NCBI RefSeq assembly: GCF_050107715.1
Contig: NZ_JBNILN010000006.1
Location: forward strand, 146,575 to 210,574
Direction of reading: 5' to 3'
DNA from: Metabacillus_B sp050107715
GTDB lineage: Bacteria; Bacillota; Bacilli; Bacillales; Bacillaceae
Length of the DNA stretch: 64,000 bases
Each line of letters begins with the position of its first letter. Position 1 is the stretch's first letter. The translations under genes and the position numbers were made by a program. Below are positions 51,626 through 60,388 of the stretch, piece after piece. The notes under the pieces were generated by a model. The model was not told where the DNA came from. It saw only the letters and a list, made by a program, of their open reading frames with translations, and searched no databases.

Positions 51626-51814
51626 ATGGGTTTAGCGCATAAAAGTTTCTCAAATGAAGAGCAGGAGCTGTTAATCAGTTTGTTAATGAAGCAGGAATAT
51701 GCAATCGAGCTTTTAAGCTGCGAGCTGAATGATATCGAGAGCGGTGAAAAAGCGGTTGATATGGAAACTTACAAACAGCTGACAACTCTCTATGACCGGA
51801 TTCGTTTTGACTGA
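51626..51814 (+). CDS. abbA: AbrB antirepressor AbbA
   Basis: A 62-residue helical protein (B. subtilis AbbA, formerly YkzF, 65). Conserved stretch: FSNEEQELLISLLMKQEYAIELLSCELNDIE, then YKQLTTLYDRIRF. AbbA mimics DNA and sequesters the transition-state repressor AbrB when Spo0A is active. ATG 51626 follows AAGGAGGC. Upstream in-frame codons lie inside the promoter. Confidence 0.9.
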   Translation: MGLAHKSFSNEEQELLISLLMKQEYAIELLSCELNDIESGEKAVDMETYKQLTTLYDRIRFD

Positions 51815-51829
51815 TGAGACTACATAGAG

Positions 51830-51861
51830 AACGGTACTCCAAACGGAGACCGTTTTTTTTA
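51830..51861 (+). terminator. Terminator of abbA
   Basis: AACGGTaCTCC-aaac-GGAGaCCGTT followed by eight T. Confidence 0.88.
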
Positions 51862-51945
51862 ATCATCCCCACGCATAGTTTAATTAAGTATCCAGGCGGG
51901 TAATTGAATTAAGCTAACTGTCATAATAAGAGAGGAAGTACAGCT

Positions 51946-52392
51946 ATGATTACACTTCGTGCTGAAAAAATTATGGAGATCAGCATTCAGGACTTAATGA
52001 TTCCCGGCGATAAAGTTGCCCACGTACAGCTGGGAAACAATTTGGAGCACACTCTTCTTGTGCTTACAAGAACAGGCTATACCGCCATTCCGGTTCTTGA
52101 CTCTTCTTATAAGCTGCATGGATTGATCGGAACAAATACGATTATTGATGCCATTATGGGTCTTGAAAGGATTGAAGCGGAGAGGCTTGAACATATTAAA
52201 GTATCAGAGGTTATGAACCGGGAGATTCCCAGGCTTAAAATCAATGATTCTGCAGCTAAAGGTCTTGAACTGGTCGTGGACCACCCCTTTGTTTGCGTAG
52301 AGAATGAAGAAGGCTTTTTCGAAGGGATTTTTACAAGGCGCGAAATATTGAAACAGCTTGACCGTCATGTGAAAAGATTAAATAAAGGCTGA
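51946..52392 (+). CDS. darB: Cyclic di-AMP receptor DarB (CBS pair)
   Basis: A 148-residue protein made of two CBS domains (formerly YkuL). VAHVQLGNNLEHTLLVLTRTGYTAIPVLD is very close to B. subtilis DarB, which binds c-di-AMP and, when free of it, activates Rel (ppGpp synthesis) and pyruvate carboxylase under potassium limitation. The second CBS ends VCVENEEGFFEGIFTRREIL. ATG 51946 follows AGAGGAAG. A GC-rich hairpin (52394-52428) lies after the stop codon. Confidence 0.93.
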   Translation: MITLRAEKIMEISIQDLMIPGDKVAHVQLGNNLEHTLLVLTRTGYTAIPVLDSSYKLHGLIGTNTIIDAIMGLERIEAERLEHIKVSEVMNREIPRLKINDSAAKGLELVVDHPFVCVENEEGFFEGIFTRREILKQLDRHVKRLNKG

Positions 52393-52443
52393 GTGATCCC
52401 CTCCTGCTTCACGGAAGGGGAGGGTGACCATTTGAATGCCTTT

Positions 52444-52815
52444 TTATGTGTATTGCAGAAATTCAATTCGGTTTCCGAACGGATCTGCAAAGCTGAAGCG
52501 GTCTCTTCCTGGAATTGGAGGCTCCGCATTTATCCTAACTCCTGCCGCCTGAAGAAGCTTTTTTGCGGCTTCAATATCTGCTATTTCAAATGCAGGGTGT
52601 CTTTTGCTTCTTACATAATCCATTTCCTCTAATCCGATATGAACCTCTATTTTCCCTGCCCGGCACCAAAAGCCCCCGTTTTTTCTTAAGCTTTCCGGCT
52701 TGCTGACCTCATTTAAACCGATAATCTCCAAATAAAATTCTCGTGCTTCCTCTTCTGCATCTTTAGGCACACAAATTTGCACATGATCTACGTTATTAAA
52801 TTTTATTTTGTTCAT
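52444..52815 (-). CDS. VOC-family (glyoxalase-like) protein
   Basis: A 123-residue vicinal-oxygen-chelate protein with paired beta-alpha-beta-beta-beta modules: NNVDHVQICVPKDAEEEARE, IEVHIGLEE, HPAFEIADIEAAKKLLQ, and DPFGNRIEF at the end, the metal-ligand Glu. The His of DHVQ is the first ligand. Substrate unknown. ATG 52815 follows GGGGGGCGG; longer in-frame starts read through the pseudogene next door. Confidence 0.85.
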   Translation of the reverse strand: MNKIKFNNVDHVQICVPKDAEEEAREFYLEIIGLNEVSKPESLRKNGGFWCRAGKIEVHIGLEEMDYVRSKRHPAFEIADIEAAKKLLQAAGVRINAEPPIPGRDRFSFADPFGNRIEFLQYT

Positions 52816-53258
52816 GATACCGCCCCCCATAGTAAAGAAACTGATACGCAATTTGTCCATCCGTGCCAATCCATTTTGCCAGAGTAAATGAAATATGTTT
52901 AGCGGTTCTGACAGACAGCAGTGCACTGATGAATGAGCCGATGGCGAGCGAAATGGCTGCTTTGATATCGGCCATTCCTGCCGTTAAATGCAGGGAAAAA
53001 CTCCAATGCAGCTAATAAAGGTCTGAAATCTTGTAAGGCAATGGCTTAAGAAGAGGAGAGGCCGATCTGAAAATACCTTCTCAGCAAAAAGAAAAAACTT
53101 GAAAAAGAGGTAATTGTGTTTGAAAATTTTACAGCCGAAAGGCTAAGAATAGGAACTCCGTACAAAATCATTGGCTGGTATCCCAATGAATCCCCCGCCC
53201 CTGCAAGTGTCCCGGGGAAAGAGGTGAAGGTTCCCAAGAAAATAAGCGGCCACTCCAT
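52796..53258 (-). pseudogene. Remnant of a TauE/SafE sulfite exporter gene
   Basis: From ATG 53258 (AGAAGGAGGCGG upstream) a frame begins MEWPLIFLGTFTSFPGTLAGAG, matching the first helix of TauE/SafE transporters, continues with altered sequence (PMILYGVPILSLSAVKFSNTITSF, near the second helix) and stops at 53046. A second piece in another frame (about 52796-52975: MADIKAAISLAIGSFISALLSVRTAKHISF) matches the late TauE/SafE helix pair. The middle, more than 100 residues, is missing. The family exports sulfite or similar anions; this copy cannot be functional. Confidence 0.7.
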
Positions 53259-53364
53259 ACGCAATCCGCCTCCTTCTCCTCCATTATACTCTTTCAAAAT
53301 CATAATGAAATAACGAAAAGAAAAGCATATAATATAAGGAAAACTTATTGAATGAGGGAGCACC

Positions 53365-54237
53365 TTGCAAATTACTGAATTGCGTATGCTTTTAATCTTA
53401 TCTGAGGAAATGAATATGAGGAAAGCAGCAGAACGCTTATTTGTCTCGCAGCCAGCTTTATCACAGCGTCTGCAATCGATTGAAAAAACATGGGGAGCAA
53501 AAATATTTATCCGGTCACAAAAAGGTCTCACATTAACACCTGCCGGGGAGAAAATCGTGGATTATGCGAAAGAAACGGTGTTAAGGGAGGAAAAAGTAAG
53601 AGAAGATCTCTCAGCTCTCGAAGGAGAAGTAAACGGAACTCTCAGGCTTGCAGTGGCTTCAATTATAGGTCAGCACTGGCTCCCAAAGGTGCTGAAAACC
53701 TTCGTGCAGCGATATCCTTATGCTAAAATTTCCCTCATTACAGGCTGGAGCAGCGAGATTTTAAAGAGCCTTTATGAGGATAATGTTCATATTGGCATAG
53801 TTAGGGGCAGCCATGAATGGAAAGGGGTCAAAAGACATCTGTTAAGGGATGAACTTTATCTTGTCGACACTGAAATCCGCAATGCTGAGGAATTGATGTC
53901 GACCGAACGGCCTTTCATCCAATTCCGAAGCGACTCGACTTATTATCAGGAGATTCAGGACTGGTGGCATCGGAAATTTCAAACTTCCCCAAAAAGAACC
54001 ATCGTGGTTGATCAGATTGAGACGTGCAAGCAAATGGCATTCAATGGAATCGGCTACGCCATTTTGCCTTCAGTTGCGCTTGACGATCGCGAGCCCATCT
54101 ATAAAGTTCCACTCTCAGACTCTGACGGCCGGCCCATTGCAAGAGATACATGGATGCTTGGCTATGAAGCTTCATTTCAGCTAAAACAGGTTCAGGCGTT
54201 TTTAGAAGTGGTTGAGGAATGGACCCTTAACGAATAA
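53365..54237 (+). CDS. ccpC: LysR-type regulator CcpC
   Basis: A 290-residue transcription regulator. The N-terminal winged helix-turn-helix (residues 1-60: NMRKAAERLFVSQPALSQRL) is followed by a LysR substrate domain. B. subtilis CcpC (293) represses citZ and citB and is relieved by citrate; position between ykuL and ykuN is the same. TTG 53365 follows GAGGGAG. A TATAAT lies at about 53327. Terminator at 54308. Confidence 0.93.
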   Translation: MQITELRMLLILSEEMNMRKAAERLFVSQPALSQRLQSIEKTWGAKIFIRSQKGLTLTPAGEKIVDYAKETVLREEKVREDLSALEGEVNGTLRLAVASIIGQHWLPKVLKTFVQRYPYAKISLITGWSSEILKSLYEDNVHIGIVRGSHEWKGVKRHLLRDELYLVDTEIRNAEELMSTERPFIQFRSDSTYYQEIQDWWHRKFQTSPKRTIVVDQIETCKQMAFNGIGYAILPSVALDDREPIYKVPLSDSDGRPIARDTWMLGYEASFQLKQVQAFLEVVEEWTLNE

Positions 54238-54307
54238 ATGGATTGTGAATGGCCATAAATCGCATGATATTTCCAATACCATATTCATATATGAAATACA
54301 GCAGTGG

Positions 54308-54336
54308 AAAGACAGTCAGATGGCTGTCTTTTTTTA
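54308..54336 (+). terminator. Terminator of ccpC
   Basis: AAAGACAG-tcagatgg-CTGTCTTT then a run of T. Confidence 0.8.
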
Positions 54337-54344
54337 ATCTCTTA

Positions 54345-54401
54345 TTGACTATGATAATCATTATCAATTATATTGTAAGTATGAAAATGAAAATCATTAT
54401 C
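54345..54401 (+). promoter_or_regulatory. Promoter with two Fur boxes, ykuNOP operon
   Basis: TTGACT (54345-54350), 17 bp, TTATAT (54368-54373). Fur box 1 is GACTATGATAATCATTATC (54347-54365), covering the spacer. Fur box 2 is GAAAATGAAAATCATTATC (54383-54401), downstream of the start. ykuNOP is a known Fur target in B. subtilis. Confidence 0.88.
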
Positions 54402-54415
54402 ATTTGGAGGATCTA

Positions 54416-54889
54416 ATGAAAAAACTGCTGATTGCGTTTGCCACCATGTCTGGCAACACCGAAGACATTGCACGGCTAATCGAAAATGAATTGAAGGATG
54501 AAAACCTTGTAATCCATTTAAAAACACTGGAGGAACTCCAGATTAGTGAGATACAATCATATGATTTGGTTGCAGCAGGAACGTATACATGGGGTGACGG
54601 CGATTTGCCATATGAGATTGAAGACCTTGCAGAAGAATGGGCAGAAGCAGATTTTTCAATGGTAAAATCTGCTTTTTTTGGATCGGGAGACAGAAGCTAT
54701 CCGAAATTTTGCGAAGCTGCAGCTATTTTATCCAGAGCATTTAAGAGAGCAGGAGCTGACGTATTCCCTGATATTTTAAAAGTTGAACTGTCGCCGGATG
54801 ATGATACTCAGCAGGCAATGTGCAGGACGTTTGCCAAAAGCTTTATTAAATGGACCAGGGCAGAGGAGGATGCTCATCGTGTTTCATAA
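54416..54889 (+). CDS. ykuN: Flavodoxin YkuN
   Basis: A 157-residue FMN flavodoxin. The phosphate loop is TMSGNTEDIA, the flavin-stacking region TYTWGDGDLPYE and SGDRSYPKFCEAA. Made when iron is short, it replaces ferredoxin as electron carrier, for example to fatty acid desaturase or P450 enzymes. ATG 54416 follows TGGAGG. First gene of an operon with ykuO and ykuP. Confidence 0.95.
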   Translation: MKKLLIAFATMSGNTEDIARLIENELKDENLVIHLKTLEELQISEIQSYDLVAAGTYTWGDGDLPYEIEDLAEEWAEADFSMVKSAFFGSGDRSYPKFCEAAAILSRAFKRAGADVFPDILKVELSPDDDTQQAMCRTFAKSFIKWTRAEEDAHRVS

Positions 54890-55772
54890 AGGAGCAACCG
54901 CTGTAGAAAATATGATGGATGAAGGATTTGCCGTGGCTGTTAGAAATGAAGGTCTTTACAAGTACTCACCGGCAGGAGATTGGAGAAGTCTCCTTAAAAC
55001 TAGGGAGAGAATCCGTTCGATCGCCACCTATGGAGGGATAATTTTTGGAGGGGGAGACAGAGGGCTGATCATGAGATCGATGGACAATGGAAGAACTTGG
55101 ACATCGGCTATCCTTCCTACAAATGCAGCAATTTGGTCTATAGCCGTAAGCAAGGAAGGCATGGTGGCGGCACACGGGAAGCACACGGTCTACTTTTCCT
55201 CTGACTTTGGATCAAGCTGGTCCTCCTATCCCATTTTCGCTCACCTTGAGGATAAACCAGTTATTCGTTCTTTGTGCTTTTACAGCGGCTTTTTGCTTGC
55301 AGGAACTCAAATTCATGATGTGAATGGAGGGATTTGGATAGCTGATTTGCTTTCTCGGGAGACGATGCTACTAAAGGAAGAAACGAAAGCAATGGTTTCT
55401 TCCATGCTTGTTGTAGAAGACAGCTTTCTGCTGGCAGCTAAAGGTTCAGCACATGGGGGCAGGGGAGCAATAGAAATGCTGCCTTTAACAGGCAGATACA
55501 GAAATCCGCACTCTTTTTCAAGTAGAGTTCAAGAAGCGTCATTCCTAAATATCTCTCTGGATGAGGGAGTCATCTATACAACATCCAGCCAGGATGAATT
55601 TGGTTATTCACGTATTTATAAAATTGATTTGTGTGAGAAAAAACTCATCCTTTCAGACACAATTAAGGGCCACGGTTTTGGAATTGCCAACCGGAAAGAA
55701 GAGTTCTTTGTTTCTGCTTTATATGAATCCAAATATGTGCAGTCTTCGGAAACAACAGGTTACGTCCATTAA
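54879..55772 (+). CDS. ykuO: YkuO, beta-propeller-like protein
   Basis: A 297-residue protein with recurring strands of the BNR/photosystem-stability type: RSMDNGRTWTSAI, YFSSDFGSSWSSYP, and repeated G-x-I/L-x-A-G turns, suggesting a beta-propeller. Between two flavodoxins in a Fur-controlled operon, as in B. subtilis; function unknown. GTG 54879 is chosen because GAGGAGG lies nine bases upstream; ATG 54870 touches the ribosome site. It overlaps ykuN by 11 bases, indicating coupling. Confidence 0.8.
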   Translation: MFHKGATAVENMMDEGFAVAVRNEGLYKYSPAGDWRSLLKTRERIRSIATYGGIIFGGGDRGLIMRSMDNGRTWTSAILPTNAAIWSIAVSKEGMVAAHGKHTVYFSSDFGSSWSSYPIFAHLEDKPVIRSLCFYSGFLLAGTQIHDVNGGIWIADLLSRETMLLKEETKAMVSSMLVVEDSFLLAAKGSAHGGRGAIEMLPLTGRYRNPHSFSSRVQEASFLNISLDEGVIYTTSSQDEFGYSRIYKIDLCEKKLILSDTIKGHGFGIANRKEEFFVSALYESKYVQSSETTGYVH

Positions 55773-55787
55773 TGAAGGAGGATGAAA

Positions 55788-56243
55788 ATGAGCAAAGTAT
55801 TAATTTTGTATGCAAGTATGTCTGGGAACACCGAGGCAATCGCTGATTTGATTGGAGAAGGGTTAACAGGGAAAGGAATGAATATAACCAAGCTGGAAGC
55901 ACTGGATGCCGATTCAGAGGTGCTTAAAACATACAATCGAATCATCCTTGGAGCCTATACATGGGGAGATGGAGATCTGCCTGATGAATTTTTAGATCTA
56001 TATGATGACATGAGAGAAATGGACTTAACAGGTAAATTCTTTGCAGTGTTTGGTTCAGGAGATCACTCTTATGAACATTTTTGCGGAGCTGCCGACACGC
56101 TTGCAGAGTGTATTAAACAGCAGGGCGGAATCTTGGTGCTTGATCCCCTTAAGATAGAATTTAGTCCTGATAGGGACGAAGAACTGCTCTGCAAAGACTT
56201 TGGCTGGCAATTTTCAGAGAAGGCACTGGCCCTCTCGCTATGA
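55788..56243 (+). CDS. ykuP: Flavodoxin YkuP
   Basis: A 151-residue second flavodoxin, with SMSGNTEAIADLI, AYTWGDGDLPDEF and SGDHSYEHFCGAAD. Similar to YkuN, from which it probably arose by duplication. ATG 55788 follows AAGGAGG, 15 bp after ykuO. Iron-limited electron carrier. No terminator is evident before dapH. Confidence 0.95.
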   Translation: MSKVLILYASMSGNTEAIADLIGEGLTGKGMNITKLEALDADSEVLKTYNRIILGAYTWGDGDLPDEFLDLYDDMREMDLTGKFFAVFGSGDHSYEHFCGAADTLAECIKQQGGILVLDPLKIEFSPDRDEELLCKDFGWQFSEKALALSL

Positions 56244-56314
56244 AATTGCTTGTCAATCGGAGGTTCCGTTTGATAGAGTAAAAATGATATGACATAAGAC
56301 GGAGGGAAATACAT

Positions 56315-57025
56315 ATGAAAATGATGGATGCAAATGAGATTATTTCATTTATTCAAAATAGCACAAAGTCAACACCGGTAAAGGTTTACGTAAAAGGGGA
56401 CGTAGAAGGAATCAATTTCGGTGCTTCCTCTAAAACGTTTCTTAACGGAGCGAGCGGGGTTGTTTTCGGTGAATGGGCCGAAATCCAAGAAGCAATTGAA
56501 GCGAATGCGGGCAAAATTGAAGATTTTGTCGTCGAAAATGACCGACGCAACTCTGCGATTCCTTTGCTGGACATGAAGGGCATTAAAGCACGCATTGAGC
56601 CTGGTGCGATCATTCGCGATCAAGTTGAAATCGGAGATAATGCAGTCATCATGATGGGCGCATCGATTAACATCGGTTCTGTGATCGGCGAAGGTACGAT
56701 GATTGACATGAACGTTGTTATGGGAGGTAGAGCGACAGTCGGAAAAAACTGCCACATTGGCGCAGGATCCGTTCTTGCAGGGGTAATCGAGCCTCCATCC
56801 GCAAAGCCGGTCGTCATTGAAGATGATGTGCTGGTAGGTGCTAATGCTGTCATTCTTGAAGGTGTAACTGTAGGAAAAGGAGCGGTTGTTGCTGCCGGGG
56901 CAATCGTAGTGGAGGATGTAGCCCCCTACACAGTAGTAGCCGGTACACCCGCAAAAAAAATTAAAGACATTGACGAAAAAACAAAATCTAAAATTGAAAT
57001 TAAACAAGAGCTTCGCCAGCTTTAA
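56315..57025 (+). CDS. dapH: Tetrahydrodipicolinate N-acetyltransferase
   Basis: A 236-residue left-handed beta-helix acetyltransferase (B. subtilis YkuQ/DapH, same length). Hexapeptide repeats run from about residue 90 to 200 (GDNAVIMMGASINIGSVIGEG; VLVGANAVILEG). Catalyses the acetyl branch of lysine and diaminopimelate synthesis, feeding cell-wall and dipicolinate demands. GACGGAGGG precedes ATG 56315. Confidence 0.95.
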   Translation: MKMMDANEIISFIQNSTKSTPVKVYVKGDVEGINFGASSKTFLNGASGVVFGEWAEIQEAIEANAGKIEDFVVENDRRNSAIPLLDMKGIKARIEPGAIIRDQVEIGDNAVIMMGASINIGSVIGEGTMIDMNVVMGGRATVGKNCHIGAGSVLAGVIEPPSAKPVVIEDDVLVGANAVILEGVTVGKGAVVAAGAIVVEDVAPYTVVAGTPAKKIKDIDEKTKSKIEIKQELRQL

Positions 57026-57037
57026 GGAGCTAAAGAA

Positions 57038-57070
57038 GCAATGCGCGGGTGCCGGACACCCGCGCATTGC
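57038..57070 (+). promoter_or_regulatory. Strong hairpin between dapH and dapL
   Basis: GCAATGCGCGGGTG-ccgga-CACCCGCGCATTGC, 14 perfect pairs, followed by TATATCTTT rather than a U-run. It may be a partial terminator or an mRNA stability element setting the dapH:dapL ratio. Confidence 0.6.
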
Positions 57071-57096
57071 TATATCTTTCTGGAGGCTGATTATGC

Positions 57097-58221
57097 ATGC
57101 TCTCACTTGAACAACTTACTGTCATCCGCAGGGATCTTCATCAAATACCCGAGCCGGGCTTTAAGGAATATAAAACTCAAAATTATTTGCTGCGTTTTTT
57201 TGAACACCTTCCCGGGGGCCGGTTTGAATTAAAAAAATGGAGGACCGGGCTTCTCGTGAAAGTGAAAGGGACGAATCCTTCGAAAGTGATGGGGTACCGG
57301 GCCGATATCGACGGACTTCCAATCCAGGAGGAAACCGGCTATCCGTTTTCATCCAGTCACGAAGGAATGATGCACGCTTGCGGGCATGACCTGCATATGA
57401 CAATCGGTCTTGGGATCGCAGAGCATTTTATTCAACATCCGATGGCCGATGACCTGGTGGTACTATTTCAGCCTGCAGAAGAGGGTCCTGGAGGAGCACA
57501 GCCGATGATGGAAAGCGAAGAATTTCGTATGTGGAGACCGGATTTTATAACGGCGCTGCATATCGCTCCTGAGCTGCCGGCAGGCACAATCGCGACTAAG
57601 CCGGGACTGCTGTTTGCCAACACATCCGAGCTGTTTATCGATTTAAAGGGCAAAGGCGGGCACGCAGCCTATCCTCATACTGCAAATGACATGATTGTCG
57701 CAGCGAGCCAGCTAGTCGGACAGTTCCAGACGATAATTTCAAGGAATGTAGACCCCCTCGACAGCGCTGTCATCACAGTCGGTAAAATCACCGGAGGTAC
57801 GGTGCAGAACATTATAGCAGAGAAGGCCCGGCTGGAAGGCACGATCCGGACTTTGTCCGTCGCATCAATGGGACGGGTAAAGGAACGGATTGAAGCTCTT
57901 GTAAAGGGACTGGAAACTGCCTTTCATTGTGAGGCAACCATTGATTATGGGGCGATGTATCATCAAGTATACAATGACGCAGAGCTCACTCATGAATTTA
58001 TTGCGTTCGCTGACCAGCTTCCTTATGCTGCATTCGAAAAGAGCAAGGAAGCAATGACAGGAGAGGATTTCGGTTATTTTCTGTCAGAAATTCCGGGCTT
58101 TATGTTTTGGCTTGGCGCAGGCTCTCCCTACGGTCTTCATCACAGCAAGCTCCAGCCCGAGGAATCTATAATGGAAACAGCGTTGCGGACGATGGTTGAT
58201 TATTTTGATTTTAAATCCTAA
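57097..58221 (+). CDS. dapL: N-acetyl-diaminopimelate deacetylase
   Basis: A 374-residue M20-family amidohydrolase (B. subtilis YkuR/DapL). Metal-site motifs: HACGHDLHM, QPAEEGPGGA and ALHIAPELPAG. Last step of the acetyl branch to L,L-diaminopimelate; together with PatA and DapH the whole branch is in this window. TGGAGG lies before ATG 57097. Confidence 0.95.
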   Translation: MLSLEQLTVIRRDLHQIPEPGFKEYKTQNYLLRFFEHLPGGRFELKKWRTGLLVKVKGTNPSKVMGYRADIDGLPIQEETGYPFSSSHEGMMHACGHDLHMTIGLGIAEHFIQHPMADDLVVLFQPAEEGPGGAQPMMESEEFRMWRPDFITALHIAPELPAGTIATKPGLLFANTSELFIDLKGKGGHAAYPHTANDMIVAASQLVGQFQTIISRNVDPLDSAVITVGKITGGTVQNIIAEKARLEGTIRTLSVASMGRVKERIEALVKGLETAFHCEATIDYGAMYHQVYNDAELTHEFIAFADQLPYAAFEKSKEAMTGEDFGYFLSEIPGFMFWLGAGSPYGLHHSKLQPEESIMETALRTMVDYFDFKS

Positions 58222-58276
58222 ATATTGGAATAAACACCTCTTGTCTGTGGCACCTTATCAGACAGGAGGTGTTTTT

Positions 58277-58522
58277 ATGCCAAGAATAGGTGTAGAACAA
58301 TCATTAACCAATGTAGAGGAAGCACTACGTTCAATGGGGTATGACGTTGTCAGTTTGAGAAGTGAAGAAGACGCTCAAGGATGCGACTGCTGCATTGTTA
58401 CAGGCCAGGACAATAACGTAATGGGAATCAGCAACACGGTAACGGAAGGATCTGTAATAGAAGCAAGCGGATTATCGGCAGAAGAAATCTGCCAGCAGGT
58501 TCAGCACCGTTTTAATCAGTAG
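58277..58522 (+). CDS. ykuS: UPF0180 protein YkuS
   Basis: An 81-residue small protein of the UPF0180 family, unknown function. PRIGVEQSLTNVEEALR, the Cys pair in QGCDCCIVTGQDNN and MGISNTVTEGSVIEASG are characteristic. ACAGGAGGTG precedes ATG 58277. A hairpin (58522-58547) follows the stop. Confidence 0.92.
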   Translation: MPRIGVEQSLTNVEEALRSMGYDVVSLRSEEDAQGCDCCIVTGQDNNVMGISNTVTEGSVIEASGLSAEEICQQVQHRFNQ

Positions 58523-58603
58523 CAAAACCGGCTCCTGCTGGTTTTGCCTGATAGTAAAGCAATCATTAAATATTTTGGAAAATTATGGATGTAGACAGCA
58601 TGT

Positions 58604-58630
58604 AAAAAAGAGCCCTGTCAGGCTCTTTTT
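58604..58630. terminator. Bidirectional terminator between ykuS and ykuT
   Basis: AAAAAGAGCC-ctgtca-GGCTCTTTTT, perfect stem with A/T runs on both sides. Confidence 0.88.
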
Positions 58631-59484
58631 CAATGCTCTCTGCTGGCGGCAGGATCCTTTTTCTCAACATAGACCTGATGAGGAAACGGAATTTCGATCC
58701 CGTTTGCATCAAATGCCTCTTTAAAGGCTTTTCTTAATGCACGTTCCGCGCCCCATTGTTCGCCGTTCTCTGTCTTCGCTATAACGCGGATTACAACATC
58801 AGAAGCGCCAAGTGCCTGAACGCCGATCACGTTAGGTCCTTCGACAATTGCTGGCATTTCAGCGGCTACTTGGTCGCAGACATTCTGCATAACCTTAATG
58901 GCACGGTCAATATCGTCATCGTATGAGATTCCAATATCCACAAGCGCTCTCATATTTCCTCTCGTATGGTTACTCAGATTAGTGATTTCACGGTTCGGTA
59001 CATAGTGCAGCGTGCCGTCAAAGCCCCGAATCTGGGTGGTGCGGAGACCGACCTGTTCAACAATCCCCGAGAAGCCGGCTGTTGTAATGTAGTCACCAAC
59101 GTCAAGCTGCCTTTCAAGAAGCAGGAAGAAACCGGTCACAACATCACTGACAAGACCCTGTGCTCCAAATCCGATGGCAAGGCCGATAACTCCGGCTCCT
59201 GCAAGGAGGGCTGTTGCATCGTATTCAAATACTTGGAAGACCATGACGACAAAAATAAAAATCAGTATGTAGCCAAATACATTCAATGAAAGACTTTGAA
59301 GCGTCATTGCCCGCCCGGGTGAAACTTGCTGACGGCTCTGCACTTTCTGAAAGGCCCGTTCAATGATTCGCTTTCCAATCGCTTTGACAATCAAAAACGC
59401 AACTAGAATGACGACAAGCTTTAATACGATGACTCCTGCATTGGTCAGCAGTCCAGCCCAATCAATATTTTGTATAATATCCAT
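58630..59484 (-). CDS. ykuT: Small-conductance mechanosensitive channel YkuT (MscS family)
   Basis: A 284-residue MscS channel. Three N-terminal helices: about 17-40, 65-90 and the pore helix (LLAGAGVIGLAIGFGAQGLVSDVVTGFFLL) rich in Gly and Ala; then the cytoplasmic beta domain (VGDYITTAGFSGIVEQVGLRTTQIR) and vestibule. Releases solutes upon hypo-osmotic shock. ATG 59484 is chosen for spacing to AAAGGA; an ATG two codons earlier is too close. Confidence 0.93.
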   Translation of the reverse strand: MDIIQNIDWAGLLTNAGVIVLKLVVILVAFLIVKAIGKRIIERAFQKVQSRQQVSPGRAMTLQSLSLNVFGYILIFIFVVMVFQVFEYDATALLAGAGVIGLAIGFGAQGLVSDVVTGFFLLLERQLDVGDYITTAGFSGIVEQVGLRTTQIRGFDGTLHYVPNREITNLSNHTRGNMRALVDIGISYDDDIDRAIKVMQNVCDQVAAEMPAIVEGPNVIGVQALGASDVVIRVIAKTENGEQWGAERALRKAFKEAFDANGIEIPFPHQVYVEKKDPAASREH

Positions 59485-59712
59485 TTGCATTATCCTTTCT
59501 TTACTTACACATTAGTAGATAAGCTAATCATTTTGTTACCCTTCATCCGCCATGTTAAACTTATTATGCTCTTGATTCAGAAAATTCATTGACAAGTTTA
59601 CCATAGGTTTTTTCACATTTAAAACAATAACCGTTATTATTCACAGAAGTTGGGGAATATCTAAAAGAGTACGCAAATTTAAGCAGCTAATTAAATTCAT
59701 TATCATTTAATA

Positions 59713-59740
59713 TTGACTAAAAATAGCTATCTGCTATAAT
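59713..59740 (+). promoter_or_regulatory. Promoter of ykuU
   Basis: TTGACT, 16 bp, TATAAT. An imperfect inverted repeat TTAAAT..ATTTAA (59691-59710) is just upstream of the -35 and might be a PerR- or Fur-type site, but it does not match either consensus well. Confidence 0.7.
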
Positions 59741-59822
59741 AGGCAATGTAAAAAATGATTAGTTGTTGAGAAAGGACTTGTTTTTTTCTCAATTGCTTCA
59801 ATACATACTGGAGGGATTTACT

Positions 59823-60365
59823 ATGGCAGAACGTATGGTAGGAAAACAAGCACCCCGTTTTGAAATGGAAGCTGTAATGGCGAACAAGGAATTTGGCAAA
59901 GTCAGTCTTGAGGAAAACATGAAAAACGATAAATGGACAGTACTTTTCTTCTATCCAATGGACTTTACATTTGTTTGTCCAACTGAGATCACAGCTATGT
60001 CTGATCGCTATGATGAATTTGAAGATTTGGATGCTGAAGTAATCGGTTTGTCTACAGACACGATTCATACTCACCTTGCGTGGATCAACACAGACCGTAA
60101 AGATAACGGTCTTGGAGATCTTCGCTATCCGCTTGCTGCAGACACAAACCATTCCGTTTCACGCGATTATGGTGTTTTGATTGAAGATGAGGGAGTAGCA
60201 CTTCGCGGCCTTTTCATTATCAATCCTGAAGGAGAGCTTCAATACCAAACCGTGTTCCACAACAACATTGGACGCGATGTAGATGAAACACTTCGTGTTC
60301 TTCAAGCACTTCAAACCGGCGGGCTTTGCCCGGCGAACTGGAAACCAGGACAATCCACTCTATAA
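59823..60365 (+). CDS. ykuU: 2-Cys peroxiredoxin YkuU
   Basis: A 180-residue typical 2-Cys peroxiredoxin. Peroxidatic cysteine in FTFVCPTEI (about residue 51), resolving cysteine in GGLCPANW near the C-terminus. Reduces peroxides with thioredoxin-like donors; the next gene, ykuV, is such a protein. CTGGAGGG precedes ATG 59823. An internal terminator (60389) follows. Confidence 0.95.
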   Translation: MAERMVGKQAPRFEMEAVMANKEFGKVSLEENMKNDKWTVLFFYPMDFTFVCPTEITAMSDRYDEFEDLDAEVIGLSTDTIHTHLAWINTDRKDNGLGDLRYPLAADTNHSVSRDYGVLIEDEGVALRGLFIINPEGELQYQTVFHNNIGRDVDETLRVLQALQTGGLCPANWKPGQSTL

Positions 60366-60388
60366 GAGGTTAGAGAATCAAATAGGAG

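Noticed and set aside
56369..57106. 245-residue open frame antisense to dapH
   Set aside because: It mirrors the dapH hexapeptide repeats on the other strand, has no ribosome site, and is rich in His and Cys in a way typical of antisense shadows.
59691..59710. PerR or Fur box upstream of ykuU
   Set aside because: The inverted repeat TTAAAT..ATTTAA fits neither consensus beyond a half-site, although the gene function would make control by peroxide plausible.
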